The notes beneath the pieces were generated by a model. The model searched no databases and was not told the DNA's origin. It saw only the letters and a program-made list of their open reading frames with translations. A program made the translations under genes and the position numbers. Below, one piece after another: positions 23,601 to 32,482 of a stretch of 64,000 bases of DNA (position 1 is its first letter; each line of letters opens with the position of its first letter). The DNA lies in NCBI GenBank assembly GCA_030386875.1, contig JASJYW010000026.1:12790246-12854245 (forward strand). The letters run 5' to 3'. The DNA is from Morinoia aosen (lineage: Eukaryota; Arthropoda; Malacostraca; Amphipoda; Talitridae).

Positions 23601-26600
23601 TCACTCCAAAAATATTCCCTCACTAGTTAAATTAGTTTAAAATTAGGTTAGATGCCCTGAACAGGAAGCACTAGCCATCTTGGCACTGGAGTACCCGTCA
23701 GTACCTAAAGGGTTAAGCTCGAGTTTACGAGTAAAATTTGTACGAATTGTAATGGTTGATAACGTACTTAGGTTTATCTAAAAATGCGAGTGTATATTTC
23801 TCCAAAGCCGATAGTTGATTGATTCTCGGTGGACCTAATGCTGTAGTTCGTGTTCAGAGATCTTCCAGATCTTAGTTTTGACTGATTAATTCAAGAAATG
23901 ATTCGTCAAGTGAATTTTTTTCCATTTTCAATGACATCTTTAAAAATGCACAACATAATTGCTTTAGACTAGGAGGAATCACTTGAGATGGTTAAAGTTA
24001 TTTAATGACACGAGAGTGGAGCAAGGGCATGTGAAGCCAGCTCAACTCTTCAATTTAGGATAGGTATTCTTTCTTATCTCTAATGATGATTAAAGAGGTT
24101 TTTGATTGACGGTCCTCAGCTACCAGAGTTGCAGCGATAGTGCCCCTAGCTGAAGTTTTTGTAATATACTTCTTGCAGAAAATCAGTTTGAAACATTTTT
24201 GAGCGCATGGGACGCTAGTGGGGTCCGAGCGAATTAGTTTTCAAGTTCATTTTGTTTCGATTTTTTATAGGAAATTGGGCTAAGAATTTGTTTGGGTATT
24301 GAAGGCGCTTTTGTAAACACGTCTCACAGCGATCAAAGAAAATGGGACCGGTTTGAAGGTGGAAGAAATGTGTACGTGATCGTGAATAATCTCGCCATTA
24401 TCTAAGGAGTGACAAAGCGATGACATTCGCTCAAATAATGGCCTAAAACGGTTGATTGAGTTAATTCAGGTCAAATTCTTGATATAAAAATCTTTAACCA
24501 TTGAAAGCCGAAACTGTTGTCAAGAGGAAAATATATGCGGAGCCAAAAGAAAACTTCTGGTCGGCAAAGTGTCACATTTCGATCGTTATGTAGGTTGCTC
24601 TTTGAGTATAAAAATGATGTCACTAACAATGTAAAGGACGCGATATAGTGGTCCCTTACCACGGTATATTTTTTTACATTAGAGTGTTAGTGACCTCTAG
24701 TTCAAGTCGAGGTTTTACCTGTGTGAAAATAATAGAAGCACAGAAAAAGTATTATGGATCATTAATCATCTTATTTAGCCCACAGTGGTATAGTTGGACG
24801 CAAAAATTGCTAGTACTCTTTTCGCTCATATTGATTATTTTGATCGTGAATTAAAAAATTGGAGGTGTTTAGGCGCTCCAGAAAGTATCTAAACACTATT
24901 GAAATAAAAAATCTTGTGATAGGACACGTTTTGATTACTCACAGGAATATGAAGCCCGTAATAATATGTATATGTCACCTGGTTCGCGTCCCACAGCTCG
25001 CAATAAGCATATGATAACAAATTCTCATCATAAAGCATGCACACTGTGTGAAGCTGGGCTAGGTGAAATATGACATGCCATTAAGTAGATACGAAACTTA
25101 ATACATGGTACAAAGTGTCAAAAAAGTGCTCTACCAACATCGCCTGCATTGTTGTGCAGGGAATGATTCACTAAACGTAATTTCACAACTCGCGATAATA
25201 TTTACGTTATAATATTGCAGTATCAGGACCCTTCACACTTGATTAAGGGCTTATTTAACTTATCTCGTCGTTCCATATTGCGGTCTCAAACATCGATCGG
25301 TACCTTGTCACACCTCAGGCGGACATTATTATTGAACCAAGTGGCACTCCCAAAGGCAGAATATAATTGCTCGAGGTAGAGGTAGGTAGGCGTTCAATTT
25401 GCTGAATAATACGTGTTGGCTAACGACTAAATTTTCTCGGTTCACAACTGTCCTTTCCTTCAGCACCTACTGGTTTCTTCCTGAATTCTAATCTTGCTCG
25501 GTGAACTTCTTTTCTTACAAGGAATTTCCATTCGCAAGTTGTCGTCTGTGGGAATACACATGTGCGTTAAATCTCCTTGTACATGTCCATTGTTGATGGT
25601 TTCTTGTTATTCCTCTCATGGGAATACCGTGGTTATGATTGAGAAGGCTTAATATTCGATTTAAATATTTGTATACTCATTTACGTTATCTTACAGATGG
25701 ACCTGAATCTCGCGAAACTGGGGTGGAGATACTCGCGCATTCCCCTACCATCGGCTTCTTCAGTGATAACGCACCAACTTGCGACTCTGGAAATATTACC
25801 GATACAGTGCAAGGTGGGCTAACGAATGTAATTTCTCATTCAAAAATTAATCCTAGATGATAAAACTTTTAGAAGGTTGACATAATTATTTACTGTTCTG
25901 TCGCAGCATGAATGAACGCGAAAAGGCGAAGTTAATTTCGTTCAAGAGAACGCATAGTTCTGTACATGTTATCATGCTTATAGTAGAAAAACGTAATTAG
26001 TGAGGATTGTTAACTAATTATGTACCCATACACATTTTTTTTTGCCGCACCGATACTCATTTTTGGCTCTACCGTTATCGATACTTTGACTATTATATTA
26101 AAACTAAACCATTATGAGCCCTACATGGGTGTAACGATGAAATTATTTACTAATACGTTTAATAATATTGCAATATAAAAAAAAATTTCGATTAGGAATA
26201 ATAAAACTGCTTTTGCTATGTTGACTAGATTGTTGTGAAAAAAAAGCCAATCCATTCGATAGATAAGTGTTTCTAATATTATTGCAACGCAATGTAGACT
26301 AGCTATAATAGCAACTGGTTCCAAAAGTGGACCAAAACAATAATTTACCCATAAATGGTTATCATTTTTGTGTTTTTCACATCAAAATACATACTTTGGC
26401 GAAAATAAAACGTTAAAATTCGATAGACCCCGAAACCGAAAAGATCCCTAACACGCAACCAACTATAAGGTTGTTCGTGAACAAGAAAAATGCAAGATTC
26501 GTAATTTATTATAATTTACATGCTGAATCATAATAAAATTATTAGCTTCGCAGTATTTGACGATTTACAAGCAAGATTAAAATAGAATTATCAGCTACTT

Positions 26601-29600
26601 CTATATTAAATTTACCATAACTTTAATCTGCACCTTCAACTTTATTTAATTTGTTAAATTTTTGTTAGCCTGTCACATTCTTAAAGAAATGGAATTTGGG
26701 TCAAACTATATAGGTTTTAGATGTAAAAGAATAATAATTTTATGTCGCTACTGTGATCAACTATTCATGCTACATAGCTTTCACTTACTGACCGCACGTG
26801 ACTCTTCGAGAATTCAAAGTAGTAAATACAGTAAGCGGGCCTTAATAAACGCTGTTATTCAACAGTTAGCCAACTAATTTACCAGGTATGAATAGGCTCT
26901 TTGTCTGATTATACTTTTACTTTAATGGTTTATGACCTTCATTTATATGATAAAATACGTATTATTTGAAAGTATCGGTAAAGTTTCAGCTGGATTTTGC
27001 CGATACCGATACCAGTAAAAATGACCGATACTACCGGTACCGAAACATCGGTAAATCACTATTATTAATCAACTATTATTCAAATGCTACTTGCAAATTG
27101 TGAAGCTCTTTTTAATACAGGAATAAATGAATTAGGAATAATAAACGTTACTTAAAATAAATAGGACAGTTCTGAAAATATAATAATAAATTCACAGTAC
27201 ACCTGCAATTGGGCGGAATTCTTTCATGCGTTTAGAAAAAACGATTGCCTAGCCAACTTGCTAATAACTTTCGGAATCGAGATCCACTCTTCGTGATTCC
27301 AAGGGTGACTCCTCCCAACCAACCTATTTTACATGAGATTCGAGAAACGGTGTTTCAAACTTGACAAGAGGATACAACTTGTGCTTGTATAATACGTATT
27401 GCTCCAAGGAGATAATGTGAGGCCCCGAGCTGAACATTAGGTGGACGTTCAATTTGTTAATTTGACATTTTTAGTTTCATGAGGCAATCATCTTTGTTCA
27501 CTGTTTTCCATTTTTTCAGCACCTACTACTTACGTTTTTTCTTTTCATGATCTTTTCCCGGACTTCCTGCTCATGTATCGGAACACGATTGTGTATAGAT
27601 TCCTCGTTTAGGTGTCTATCGTTTGTGGTTCTTCTATAAATCCTTTCCAACATGTAGTTAACTAGGTAGTTGTAGTTAAAATGCAAAAATATATCACCTG
27701 AGCTTGAAAAATTGCACATTGTTTTCATTTGAATAGTGCGAAAAAGTTTTGATCTCCTTTTATGGCACTATTGACACTGGTTTGATGTATGAACAAGAGG
27801 TAGTCTGGCTTCTGGTAATGGTTTTGATCTAAAAATGGAGACATTTTTAGGAGAGCAATACCGAGGGTCTACCATTTTTTGCTGTGTGCATGGACCATGC
27901 ATTCATATCAGATATTTCACTACGGTGGAAATCTCATCAGTGCACATTGTGAATGTGCAAACATGATGCTAATAATCAGGAGAAAAAGGGAATAGAATAT
28001 ACGACCAGCTAAATAAATTTTACCGTTAACATAGTCTTTTCGTAGTCTTTCAGCTCATTTGACATAAACATTTACAGACCTGAATGTGAGCAGTGACCAC
28101 ACATATGTTTGGGAATGATTAGTACTTGTCTTGGCTTGGCTGCAAATGGTGAGCAGTTGAAATTTTTCCTCTTCACCACTTTCCAATCAACACATATGTT
28201 TGAGTTTGTTAATTATCTAGTGTTACCGTGTATAGAACGATATTTATAGACAGGACTTATATATCCTAACGTTTTACAGGTGCCGACATTTGTCCTGAAA
28301 ATACCAAGTCTTTACCAGTCCTACCGTTCTCGTCCATTGGAGGATTGGGACTCGCCGAAGAAAACCCCAGGCCCACTTGTTCTATCCCTGCCAAAATGTT
28401 TACTCAAGGTGCCAGGAAAGCTGCACGACAGCATGGCAAACCATATTTCACAGTGAAAGGAAAGTATGTAACAGAAAAAAAATTCGTGCATCACATGTGT
28501 GTCTGTAGGTATAAAAATTGTAATGCCGTATCTGAAGATGAAAGAAAAACTATCCATGAAAAATTCTGGGCCAGTTGTAACTGGCAGGTACAGAGCACTT
28601 TCATCTGTCAAACTGTTAGAACATCACAACCAAAACGAACTTCAGTGAAAGAATCCCGAGTAAAGCACTGCAGAAGTTACTTCCTGGGTGACAAGAAAGT
28701 GTGCAAGTTGGTGTACCTGAAAACATTAGGCATCTCAAGTGGAAGAGTTAATTACTGCCTTAACACAAAAAGCAAAAACGGCTGTACCTCACCAGATAAA
28801 AGAGGGCGTCAGAGTGCTCCCAACAAAACACCTGGGTACAAGGTTGAAGAAGTGAAGAAGTTCCTCGACTCTCTTCCTAAATTTCAGTCACACTACTCGC
28901 AAAGTGACAGAAAGTACTTCCACCCTGATTTAACTTCCACAAAATTGTACGAAATGTACTGTGAAAGGGTGACACTTAGCATGTATGTCAGCAAAAAAAT
29001 ATTCCTGCGAGCATTCAAAAAGTATAACGTGTCAATTTATTTGCCTAAAGCTGACACATGTAAAACATGTGACTCGTTGAATATCAAGATAAGGGCTGCA
29101 GAAGACCACAGTGAGCGATTACTACTAGAAGCTCAGAGGACAGCTCATCATGAGCGGGCCGAACAGGCAAGAGCTGCTCTCACTCACGCGACCAACACTT
29201 CAAAAAACAAAAAGGATGTTCTAGTTTTCACATTCGACTTGCAAAAGACCCAACCTCTTCCGCATCTAACAACCTCAGTAGCATTTTACAAGCGTCAGCT
29301 CTGGCTTTATAACTTGGGGATAAATACCCGACATGATAACAAGGGCCACATGTGCGTATGGTTAGAGAATGAAGGCAAACGAGGTGCAAACGAAATTTGC
29401 TCGAGCATTCTGGCGTTCCTACACTCTCAAAATTTATCAGGCGTCGAAACTGTGAAAACATTCAGCGATTGTTGTGGGGGTCAGAATAGGAACAAAACTA
29501 TGATCTCCTTCATGATATGGGCTTGCCAGAAGTTCAACTTCAAAAGTTGGGAACATCGATTTATGGAATCGGGTCATTCGTATCTACCCAATGATACAGA

Positions 29601-30036
29601 TTTTGGCAAAATTGAAAAAAGAAAGAAGAAATATGGACCAATATACTGCAAAAACACTTATAAGGATCTAATAAAGGAGGCACAGCCTAACTCTCAATTT
29701 AATGTTATAGAAATGTCTGGTAAATTTAAGCAAGTGAACTGCTTGGCACAACAGAGAAAATTTGTGAAAATGAATGCTTCTGGGGAATCTTTCAATTTCC
29801 TCAAGCTGAACTGGTACAAAGTTTCCAAAGAAAACATTGTTCATTTCAGACAAACCGATGGAAATGGTAGCATTCAGTGTATCGAATTCCCATCTCTTGT
29901 CGATGCCATTAATACCGACCTGAATCCCGCGCCTCGCTCAGTTAAAATAAGTAAGGAGAAATATAATGACTTGATTTCATTGTTACAGTTCGTCCCCGAA
30001 GTATATCACAAGTTCTACACAGACCTAGAATGCTGA
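5124..30036 (+). CDS. Seven-exon gene for a transposase-related (DUF7869-like) protein, 845 aa
   Basis: Proposed join: 5124-5202, 13461-13640, 20175-20344, 22143-22266, 22640-22750, 25697-25813, 28280-30036. The lengths sum to 2,538 nt, which is 845 codons plus TGA. Every intron is GT-AG, and successive phases match (1,1,0,1,1,1). That chain is the main evidence that these are exons of one gene. The start ATG has A at -3 and is followed by MYSRGQVLVNLAK. Residues 1-260 form a low-complexity Ser/Thr/Pro-rich leader with a basic patch, RKRKK, at 169-173, a possible nuclear signal. Residues 262-845 carry cysteine clusters and an RNase H-like domain. I associate the C-terminal part with the insect DUF7869 family, which is recalled knowledge and not a search result. 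Its role is unknown. It may be a domesticated transposase, or the protein of an unusually intron-rich mobile element. Confidence 0.7.
6225..6460 (+). repeat. Dispersed repeat family R1, copy 2
   Basis: It has CTCCAGCACCTATTCCTTTC at its left, then TTTCCCCGTGTACATGTCTG and GGTCCCTTAGCTATT, which match the tail of other R1 copies near 11520 and 25560. The end ACCGTGGTAGTGAC is also shared. It directly precedes a Penelope-like element in the same intron. Confidence 0.6.
6541..7720 (+). mobile_element. Penelope-like retroelement, decayed 3' half
   Basis: Conceptual translation across frames recovers Penelope-type reverse transcriptase blocks in order. FKSKI and KQIDGLAMG lie at about 6557-6600. 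Then comes a palm motif, YLDG (normally YLDD), with LLLFHSQDQATQFL following at about 6690. Farther on, CLVYSYVCRCC with QSYVGRT near 7290-7350 matches the VYxYxCxxC...YVGxT entry to a GIY-YIG endonuclease. The copy is degenerate and lacks the 5' half. It ends near a CTGAAGATGATG...TTCGAAGCG motif at 7664-7696, which resembles the 3' motif of the second Penelope-like copy. A partial direct repeat (GAGTTCAxTGTxATAGTTTT) occurs near 7430 and 7500. Confidence 0.75.
11505..11605 (+). repeat. Dispersed repeat R1, tail fragment
   Basis: Only the right end is present. CATAGATTTCCCGTGTACAT, GGTCCCTTCACTATTCCTCT and the terminal GGAGGTTTAAACTAACG match other copies. The AAT microsatellite begins directly after this end, as expected if a retroposon tail seeded it. 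Confidence 0.65.
11606..11690. repeat. (AAT)n microsatellite
   Basis: About 85 bp of ATA/AAT trinucleotides with one interruption (AAAAAT near 11626). It abuts the 3' end of an R1 fragment. Confidence 0.95.
11755..12118 (+). repeat. Dispersed repeat family R1, near full-length copy
   Basis: It begins with CCCCTCAGGGGGATACAA and carries CTCCCAGGGGGAAAATG, GAGAGTTAGGTAGGCCTTCT, a pyrimidine run ending in CAG at 11935, TTTCTTCTTCAA and TACTAAATGGTGCCTTC. It ends with GGGAGGCCTAAACTAAC. The closest relative in the window is the copy at about 19065-19427, which has the same order and length. No ORF is conserved. The length of about 360 bp and the fixed right end suggest a SINE-like element, but I could not identify a convincing tRNA-type promoter. 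Confidence 0.75.
12640..12995 (+). repeat. Dispersed repeat family R1, near full-length copy
   Basis: It has the same order of landmarks as the copy at 11755, with a different left end: GGTCACGCGTCTCAATCCC at about 12648. That segment weakly recalls a tRNA TΨC arm (B box). The right end, GGAGGCCTAAACTAAC, is shared. The pyrimidine run ends in CAG at 12807. Confidence 0.7.
13461..13640 (+). CDS. Coding exon 2
   Basis: Bounded by ataattacag and TGG|gtaagg, 180 nt, phase 1 in and phase 1 out. It encodes about 60 residues beginning EWRTYSARTLPHRDD and containing MVSRWLEKNHG and an Arg/Ser-rich stretch (RRVSSFSSLSGS). It is GC-richer than the surrounding intron, as expected for coding sequence. 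An ATG in another frame near its start meets a stop within 30 codons. I do not recognise a domain. Confidence 0.65.
14291..14561. mobile_element. MITE with 17-bp TIRs and 8-bp target duplication
   Basis: The left end CACGGTAGAGGAAACAA and the reverse complement of the right end, CACGATAGAGGAAACAA, differ at one position. The flanks ACCAGAGT (14283-14290) and ACCAGTGT (14562-14569) match at 7 of 8 positions and are read as the target-site duplication. The 271-bp interior has no transposase. An 8-bp duplication fits the hAT or P superfamilies, although the CACGRTAGAGG terminus is not the usual hAT CAGNG type. Two perfect TGACGTCA palindromes lie symmetrically inside, at 14390-14397 and 14493-14500. 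Confidence 0.85.
15853..17027 (+). mobile_element. Penelope-like retroelement, 5'-truncated, with inverted terminal copies
   Basis: Frames read KYEDNHLSSLLNEHSFVNKE, then VIPTLLDRAYKVCRNW, at about 15874-15990. They continue with the region 16153-16374, which encodes KIRGLLVRNN and VNVIYQFECKRREC. After that, MTLKRRLTAHKYQGSIFN lies at about 16405-16460. This order (post-RT linker, CxxxC knuckle, then GIY-YIG-type residues) is that of Penelope-like elements. The reading frame is broken and the RT core is absent. The left edge (15853-15893) recurs in inverted orientation at 16985-17027, with TATTTTAACAxGTGxTGAAC shared. A CTGAAGATGATG...CATCGAAACG motif lies at 16894-16923. Confidence 0.8.
19065..19427 (+). 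repeat. Dispersed repeat family R1, near full-length copy
   Basis: It begins CCCCTCAGGGGGATACAA and contains GCGGTCCCAGGGGGACAATG and GAGAGTTAGGTAGGCCTTCT. A pyrimidine run ends in CAG at 19238, followed by TACTAAATGGTGCCTTCC and the right end GGCTAAAACTAACG. It is clearly homologous along its whole length to the copy at 11755-12118. Confidence 0.8.
19485..19665 (+). repeat. Dispersed repeat R1, left-half fragment
   Basis: GCATGTGAGGGTCAGGGCTA, GGTGGGCCTTCATCTCGTTG and TTCAGTTCACTGTTCCTCTT correspond to the left half of longer R1 copies. The right half is missing or too diverged to see. Confidence 0.5.
20175..20344 (+). CDS. Coding exon 3
   Basis: Bounded by ttatttgcag and GAG|gtacag, 170 nt, phase 1 in and phase 0 out. 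It encodes ALARDVADEGMPSRVLHCQF and then a Ser/Thr/Asn-rich segment (CDSSTCGNSDTDVTTNANP). No domain is recognised. It joins in frame to exon 2 upstream and exon 4 downstream. Confidence 0.65.
20345..22142 (+). other. Intron 3 (1.8 kb)
   Basis: Non-coding, from gtacag to aaattcag. No element is recognised. A GC-richer stretch at about 21640-21930 contains two AAGAGGCAG phrases (near 21650 and 21700), but nothing identifiable. Confidence 0.6.
22143..22266 (+). CDS. Coding exon 4 (basic patch)
   Basis: Bounded by tttcaaattcag and CAG|gtcagt, 124 nt, phase 0 in and phase 1 out. It encodes ACRVETSVLSGKDAILETVP, then a Lys/Arg run (EARKRKKSSDSRNKSK) at about residues 167-182 of the full protein. 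That run is a plausible nuclear localisation signal. Confidence 0.7.
22640..22750 (+). CDS. Coding exon 5
   Basis: Bounded by ttccctgctttag and ATG|gtaaat, 111 nt, phase 1 in and out. It encodes DSSSPVFQPGPQCSRVKLVD, then YDPSISSCSSNQYSSHG. It is Ser-rich and probably disordered. Its symmetric phase means that skipping it would keep the frame. Confidence 0.7.
22751..25696 (+). other. Intron 5 (2.9 kb)
   Basis: Non-coding, from gtaaat to atcttacag. An R1 copy sits at its 3' end (about 25310-25655). The rest is AT-rich with only chance ORFs, and no other element is recognised. Confidence 0.6.
25310..25655 (+). repeat. Dispersed repeat family R1, diverged copy
   Basis: It has CACCTCAGGCGGACATTATT at the left and GGTAGGTAGGCGTTCAATTT in the middle. 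CTTTCCTTCAGCACCTACTG follows, with a CAG at 25461-25463. The tail has CTCCTTGTACATGTCCATTG and CTCATGGGAATACCGTGG. It ends about 40 bp upstream of the acceptor of exon 6. Confidence 0.6.
25697..25813 (+). CDS. Coding exon 6
   Basis: Bounded by tatcttacag and AAG|gtgggc, 117 nt, phase 1 in and out. It encodes DGPESRETGVEILAHSPTIG, then FFSDNAPTCDSGNITDTVQ. No domain is recognised. The donor is weaker than the others, and the exon is phase-symmetric, so skipping is possible. Confidence 0.65.
26025..27055. mobile_element. Decayed DNA transposon with GGTATCG-type subterminal repeats
   Basis: Both ends carry clusters of GTATCG/CGATAC words in opposite orientation. At the left is ACCGATACTCATTTTTGGC, then ACCGTTATCGATACTTT near 26045-26090. 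At the right is AAAGTATCGGTAAAG, then GCCGATACCGATACCAG and AAAAATGACCGATACTACC near 26970-27045. The outer right end reads ATCGGTAAATCACTA. Such ends are common in hAT-like elements, but I cannot see a clean matching left terminus, target duplication or transposase. Assignment to hAT is a guess. Confidence 0.4.
27365..27640 (+). repeat. Dispersed repeat family R1, diverged copy
   Basis: It shares CAAGGAGATAATGTGAGGCC, GAGCTGAACATTAGGTGGAC and CACTGTTTTCC with other copies. TTTTTTCAGCACCTACTACT (CAG at 27517-27519) and TATAGATTCCTCGTTTAGGT are also shared. The right end is diverged. Confidence 0.6.
28280..30036 (+). CDS. Coding exon 7: zinc-binding and RNase H-like transposase-related domain
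   Basis: Its acceptor is cgttttacag, phase 1 in, and it ends at TGA at 30034-30036. Uninterrupted for 585 codons, it holds most of the protein. In full-length numbering, a Cys cluster (CVCRYKNC) lies at 334-341 and a helix-turn-helix-like segment (KVCKLVYLKTLGISSGRV) at about 400-416. A CxxC (KADTCKTCDSL) lies at about 518-527 and a charged Ala/Glu-rich helix at about 533-565. The RNase H-like core is next: VFTFDLQK (D580), TFSDCCGGQNRNK (D657), and GHSYLPNDTDFGKIEK (D699, D701, E704). Spacing and hydrophobic context fit a DDE-type catalytic core. The exact third acidic residue is uncertain. The intact frame suggests recent constraint or recent activity. Confidence 0.85.
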
Positions 30037-32482
30037 AATTTGTATGTAAAGTTTCTTCTTTATGGTTGTCGGTCGAACAAATATTTTTCGTGAGCACAAT
30101 TTTTATTCCAATAGGCTTCAGAGGTCTTGTGTATGCCCTAGTACATTGATTGATAGTGAAGTAATGTAAGCATTTTTGTGACGCTTCTCTGCAAGATGAT
30201 GTTCATTTATAACTTTAAGCACGTAGTAGTTGTATTTAGCATGTGTGTAGTGTCTATTTGTTGGCAGCACCCACTCAAACTGCATGGCAGCGAGTGGTAA
30301 TGAGATTTCTCTATACGATGATATGTTATGTTTGGGCTCACTTGTGGTAGAAGGCATTTTTGATGCTATCTGTATACACAGCAATTAAATCCTGCTTGTG
30401 ATCCCAAAATTCCGTAGATAAAGTGTTAGACACCTAGCTGAAAAGTCGGTTTCTGTGACTCGGAATTAATGTAATTACGGGATGAACATGCTTTGACTAT
30501 TGTTGCGTAGTGGTTCTGTTTGACGAACAAGACCAAATGTAATATACATAAACTCTTCATTGATAATTTTACGTCAGAGTTGATGTCATATTTACGTCAT
30601 ATTTTTGTTGTGACTGTGGTGTATTCATTTTGTCTCGATTAAACTTTGATCATTGATATTTCTTAAGCTGTTACTATTGTAACATTCAAGGAAGACAAAA
30701 TAGTTCTATGACATATTACACGACTACTATTTTTCTAATGTGTTATGACCAAACTTACGGATGTGTGATTTTTCAATCCTAATGGTAGATGTTATTTCTT
30801 CTTAAATTTTGGTGTTTGTGTATCGTAAGTCAGTAATGGAGTCCTTGAACAGACTCACGTTGATTAAAACATTTCGGAGTCTGTGTTTTATTCGCCTATG
30901 CACGACAATTAGATTAGATGACTTCGTATATTACTCCTACGCTTTATATTACTAGTGCGTGCTGGGATGTGCTATAGGCCACAAATGATTCTAAAGGCCA
31001 CGAATAATTCCACTTACAAACGAAGAAGATATTGTAGATGAATATCGAGGCTAAATGCCAGATGTCAAAATTCCTCTAGGATAAACTTTTCGACACTTAT
31101 TATCACAGGGATAGCGGACAGCATGTTTATCATGCTGTCACCCTCATCATTACCGTAGTTTAATATAGACACAACAAGGAAAGGACACTGCACTGAAACA
31201 AAATTCAACTTTGGTAAAATTTACGTGACTCAAATACTAGATTAGAAATATATACGCATTAGGGCGTTCGGTTTAAGCGGAAATCATAAGAAAATGAAAT
31301 ACAAACCTGGAAATTCGGCTTGGTATTTCAGCGCAATGGAAGTTACGAGAAATGATTCCGCTACTAGTTTTTAACTGGCATGAGCTAGGACTTGAAACAA
31401 TTTAAAGTTCTGTGACATCGTAGGACAAGGCAAGAGAAACTCTCGCGAGCATGATAAATGTAACTATTAAATGGAGTCATTGAACTGAAACTTTTACTCG
31501 TGTACTTATTTTAAACCCCAGTTCTTCACACAGCAATTTGAACAAAGATCTGTGTTCCCGAACATATGTCAAATGTTACGAATTATACTGAAAGAGCAGT
31601 ACGAGTAGTGAACTACGGATAAGTTAGTGTTATGCTACGTAAAATGGTACGAAAAATAACTCGTTTAGTGTTCAATTAGTAAATTGATTTTTGATTCACA
31701 ATCCTAACAGTCCGCAGAGTTATTAATTTACAGATAACATGAACGCAATCGGCACAATTACCTTTATTGAGTATAATATCAGAGCAAGCACAATTATTTT
31801 TTGTAAAAATATCGTTTCTGATTTCTAAATGCAACACACACTGCAGCATGAGCTGGTATAAATCATTTGATAGTGTGATGAAGAATTGGTTAATAAAATG
31901 AAATATTATTACAACGAGCCTCTGGAGAGAATATATACCCACCAAATTTACCTCAACCAATAGTATCGGATCTAGAAATGAGCGTTGAAATGGAAAATTA
32001 GAAGCACTGAATTACACAGCTTGAAGAATATCGTTAGCCATTAAACACGAATAAATGTTTGTTTGAATTACAATTCTCCATCCCATGCGAATAATTTTAG
32101 TAACTCTAACAAGCGTTTTTTGCAAAGGCAAAGAAAATTATTATAGCTGAAAATGAGAAATTCTGGTGAAATAATAAATTTAGAACAACAACCGAAGATG
32201 ACGCGATGGAAAATGGGAGGAGCTTAGAGTACTTGAACAACCAATAGCATAGCAGCTTTCAAAAAGTTTTAGGGAGAGCTTCACTGGTGTTTAGTCGAGT
32301 AAAAATGACGTTGAATGCAACTCGCTTAGAACCGATGAAATCGCCCAGACTAGAGTAGCCTACTAATGCATCCACCAATGACTTTCGCTGTGACACTATC
32401 GTACTCGACTTCAGTCCACTAGTCTAGATCATATTTTTCGAGGGAAAAAATGCAAATAGACCACTAAACCTTTCCACCCTTC
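30037..32482 (+). other. 3' flank of the gene; no further gene recognised
   Basis: The 3' UTR begins here. ATTAAA at 30384-30389 and 30638-30643 are candidate polyadenylation signals. No AATAAA was seen in the first 650 bp. The rest is AT-rich with only short ORFs, such as an antisense one at 31676-31960 that lacks any recognisable motif. The sequence just before 32483 shows no similarity to the satellite monomer. Confidence 0.55.

Larger units (their letters stand above)
25814..28279 (+). other. Intron 6 (2.5 kb)
   Basis: Non-coding, from gtgggc to gttttacag. It holds a decayed DNA-transposon-like stretch at about 26025-27055 and an R1 copy at about 27365-27640. Nothing is recognised in 27640-28279. 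Confidence 0.6.
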
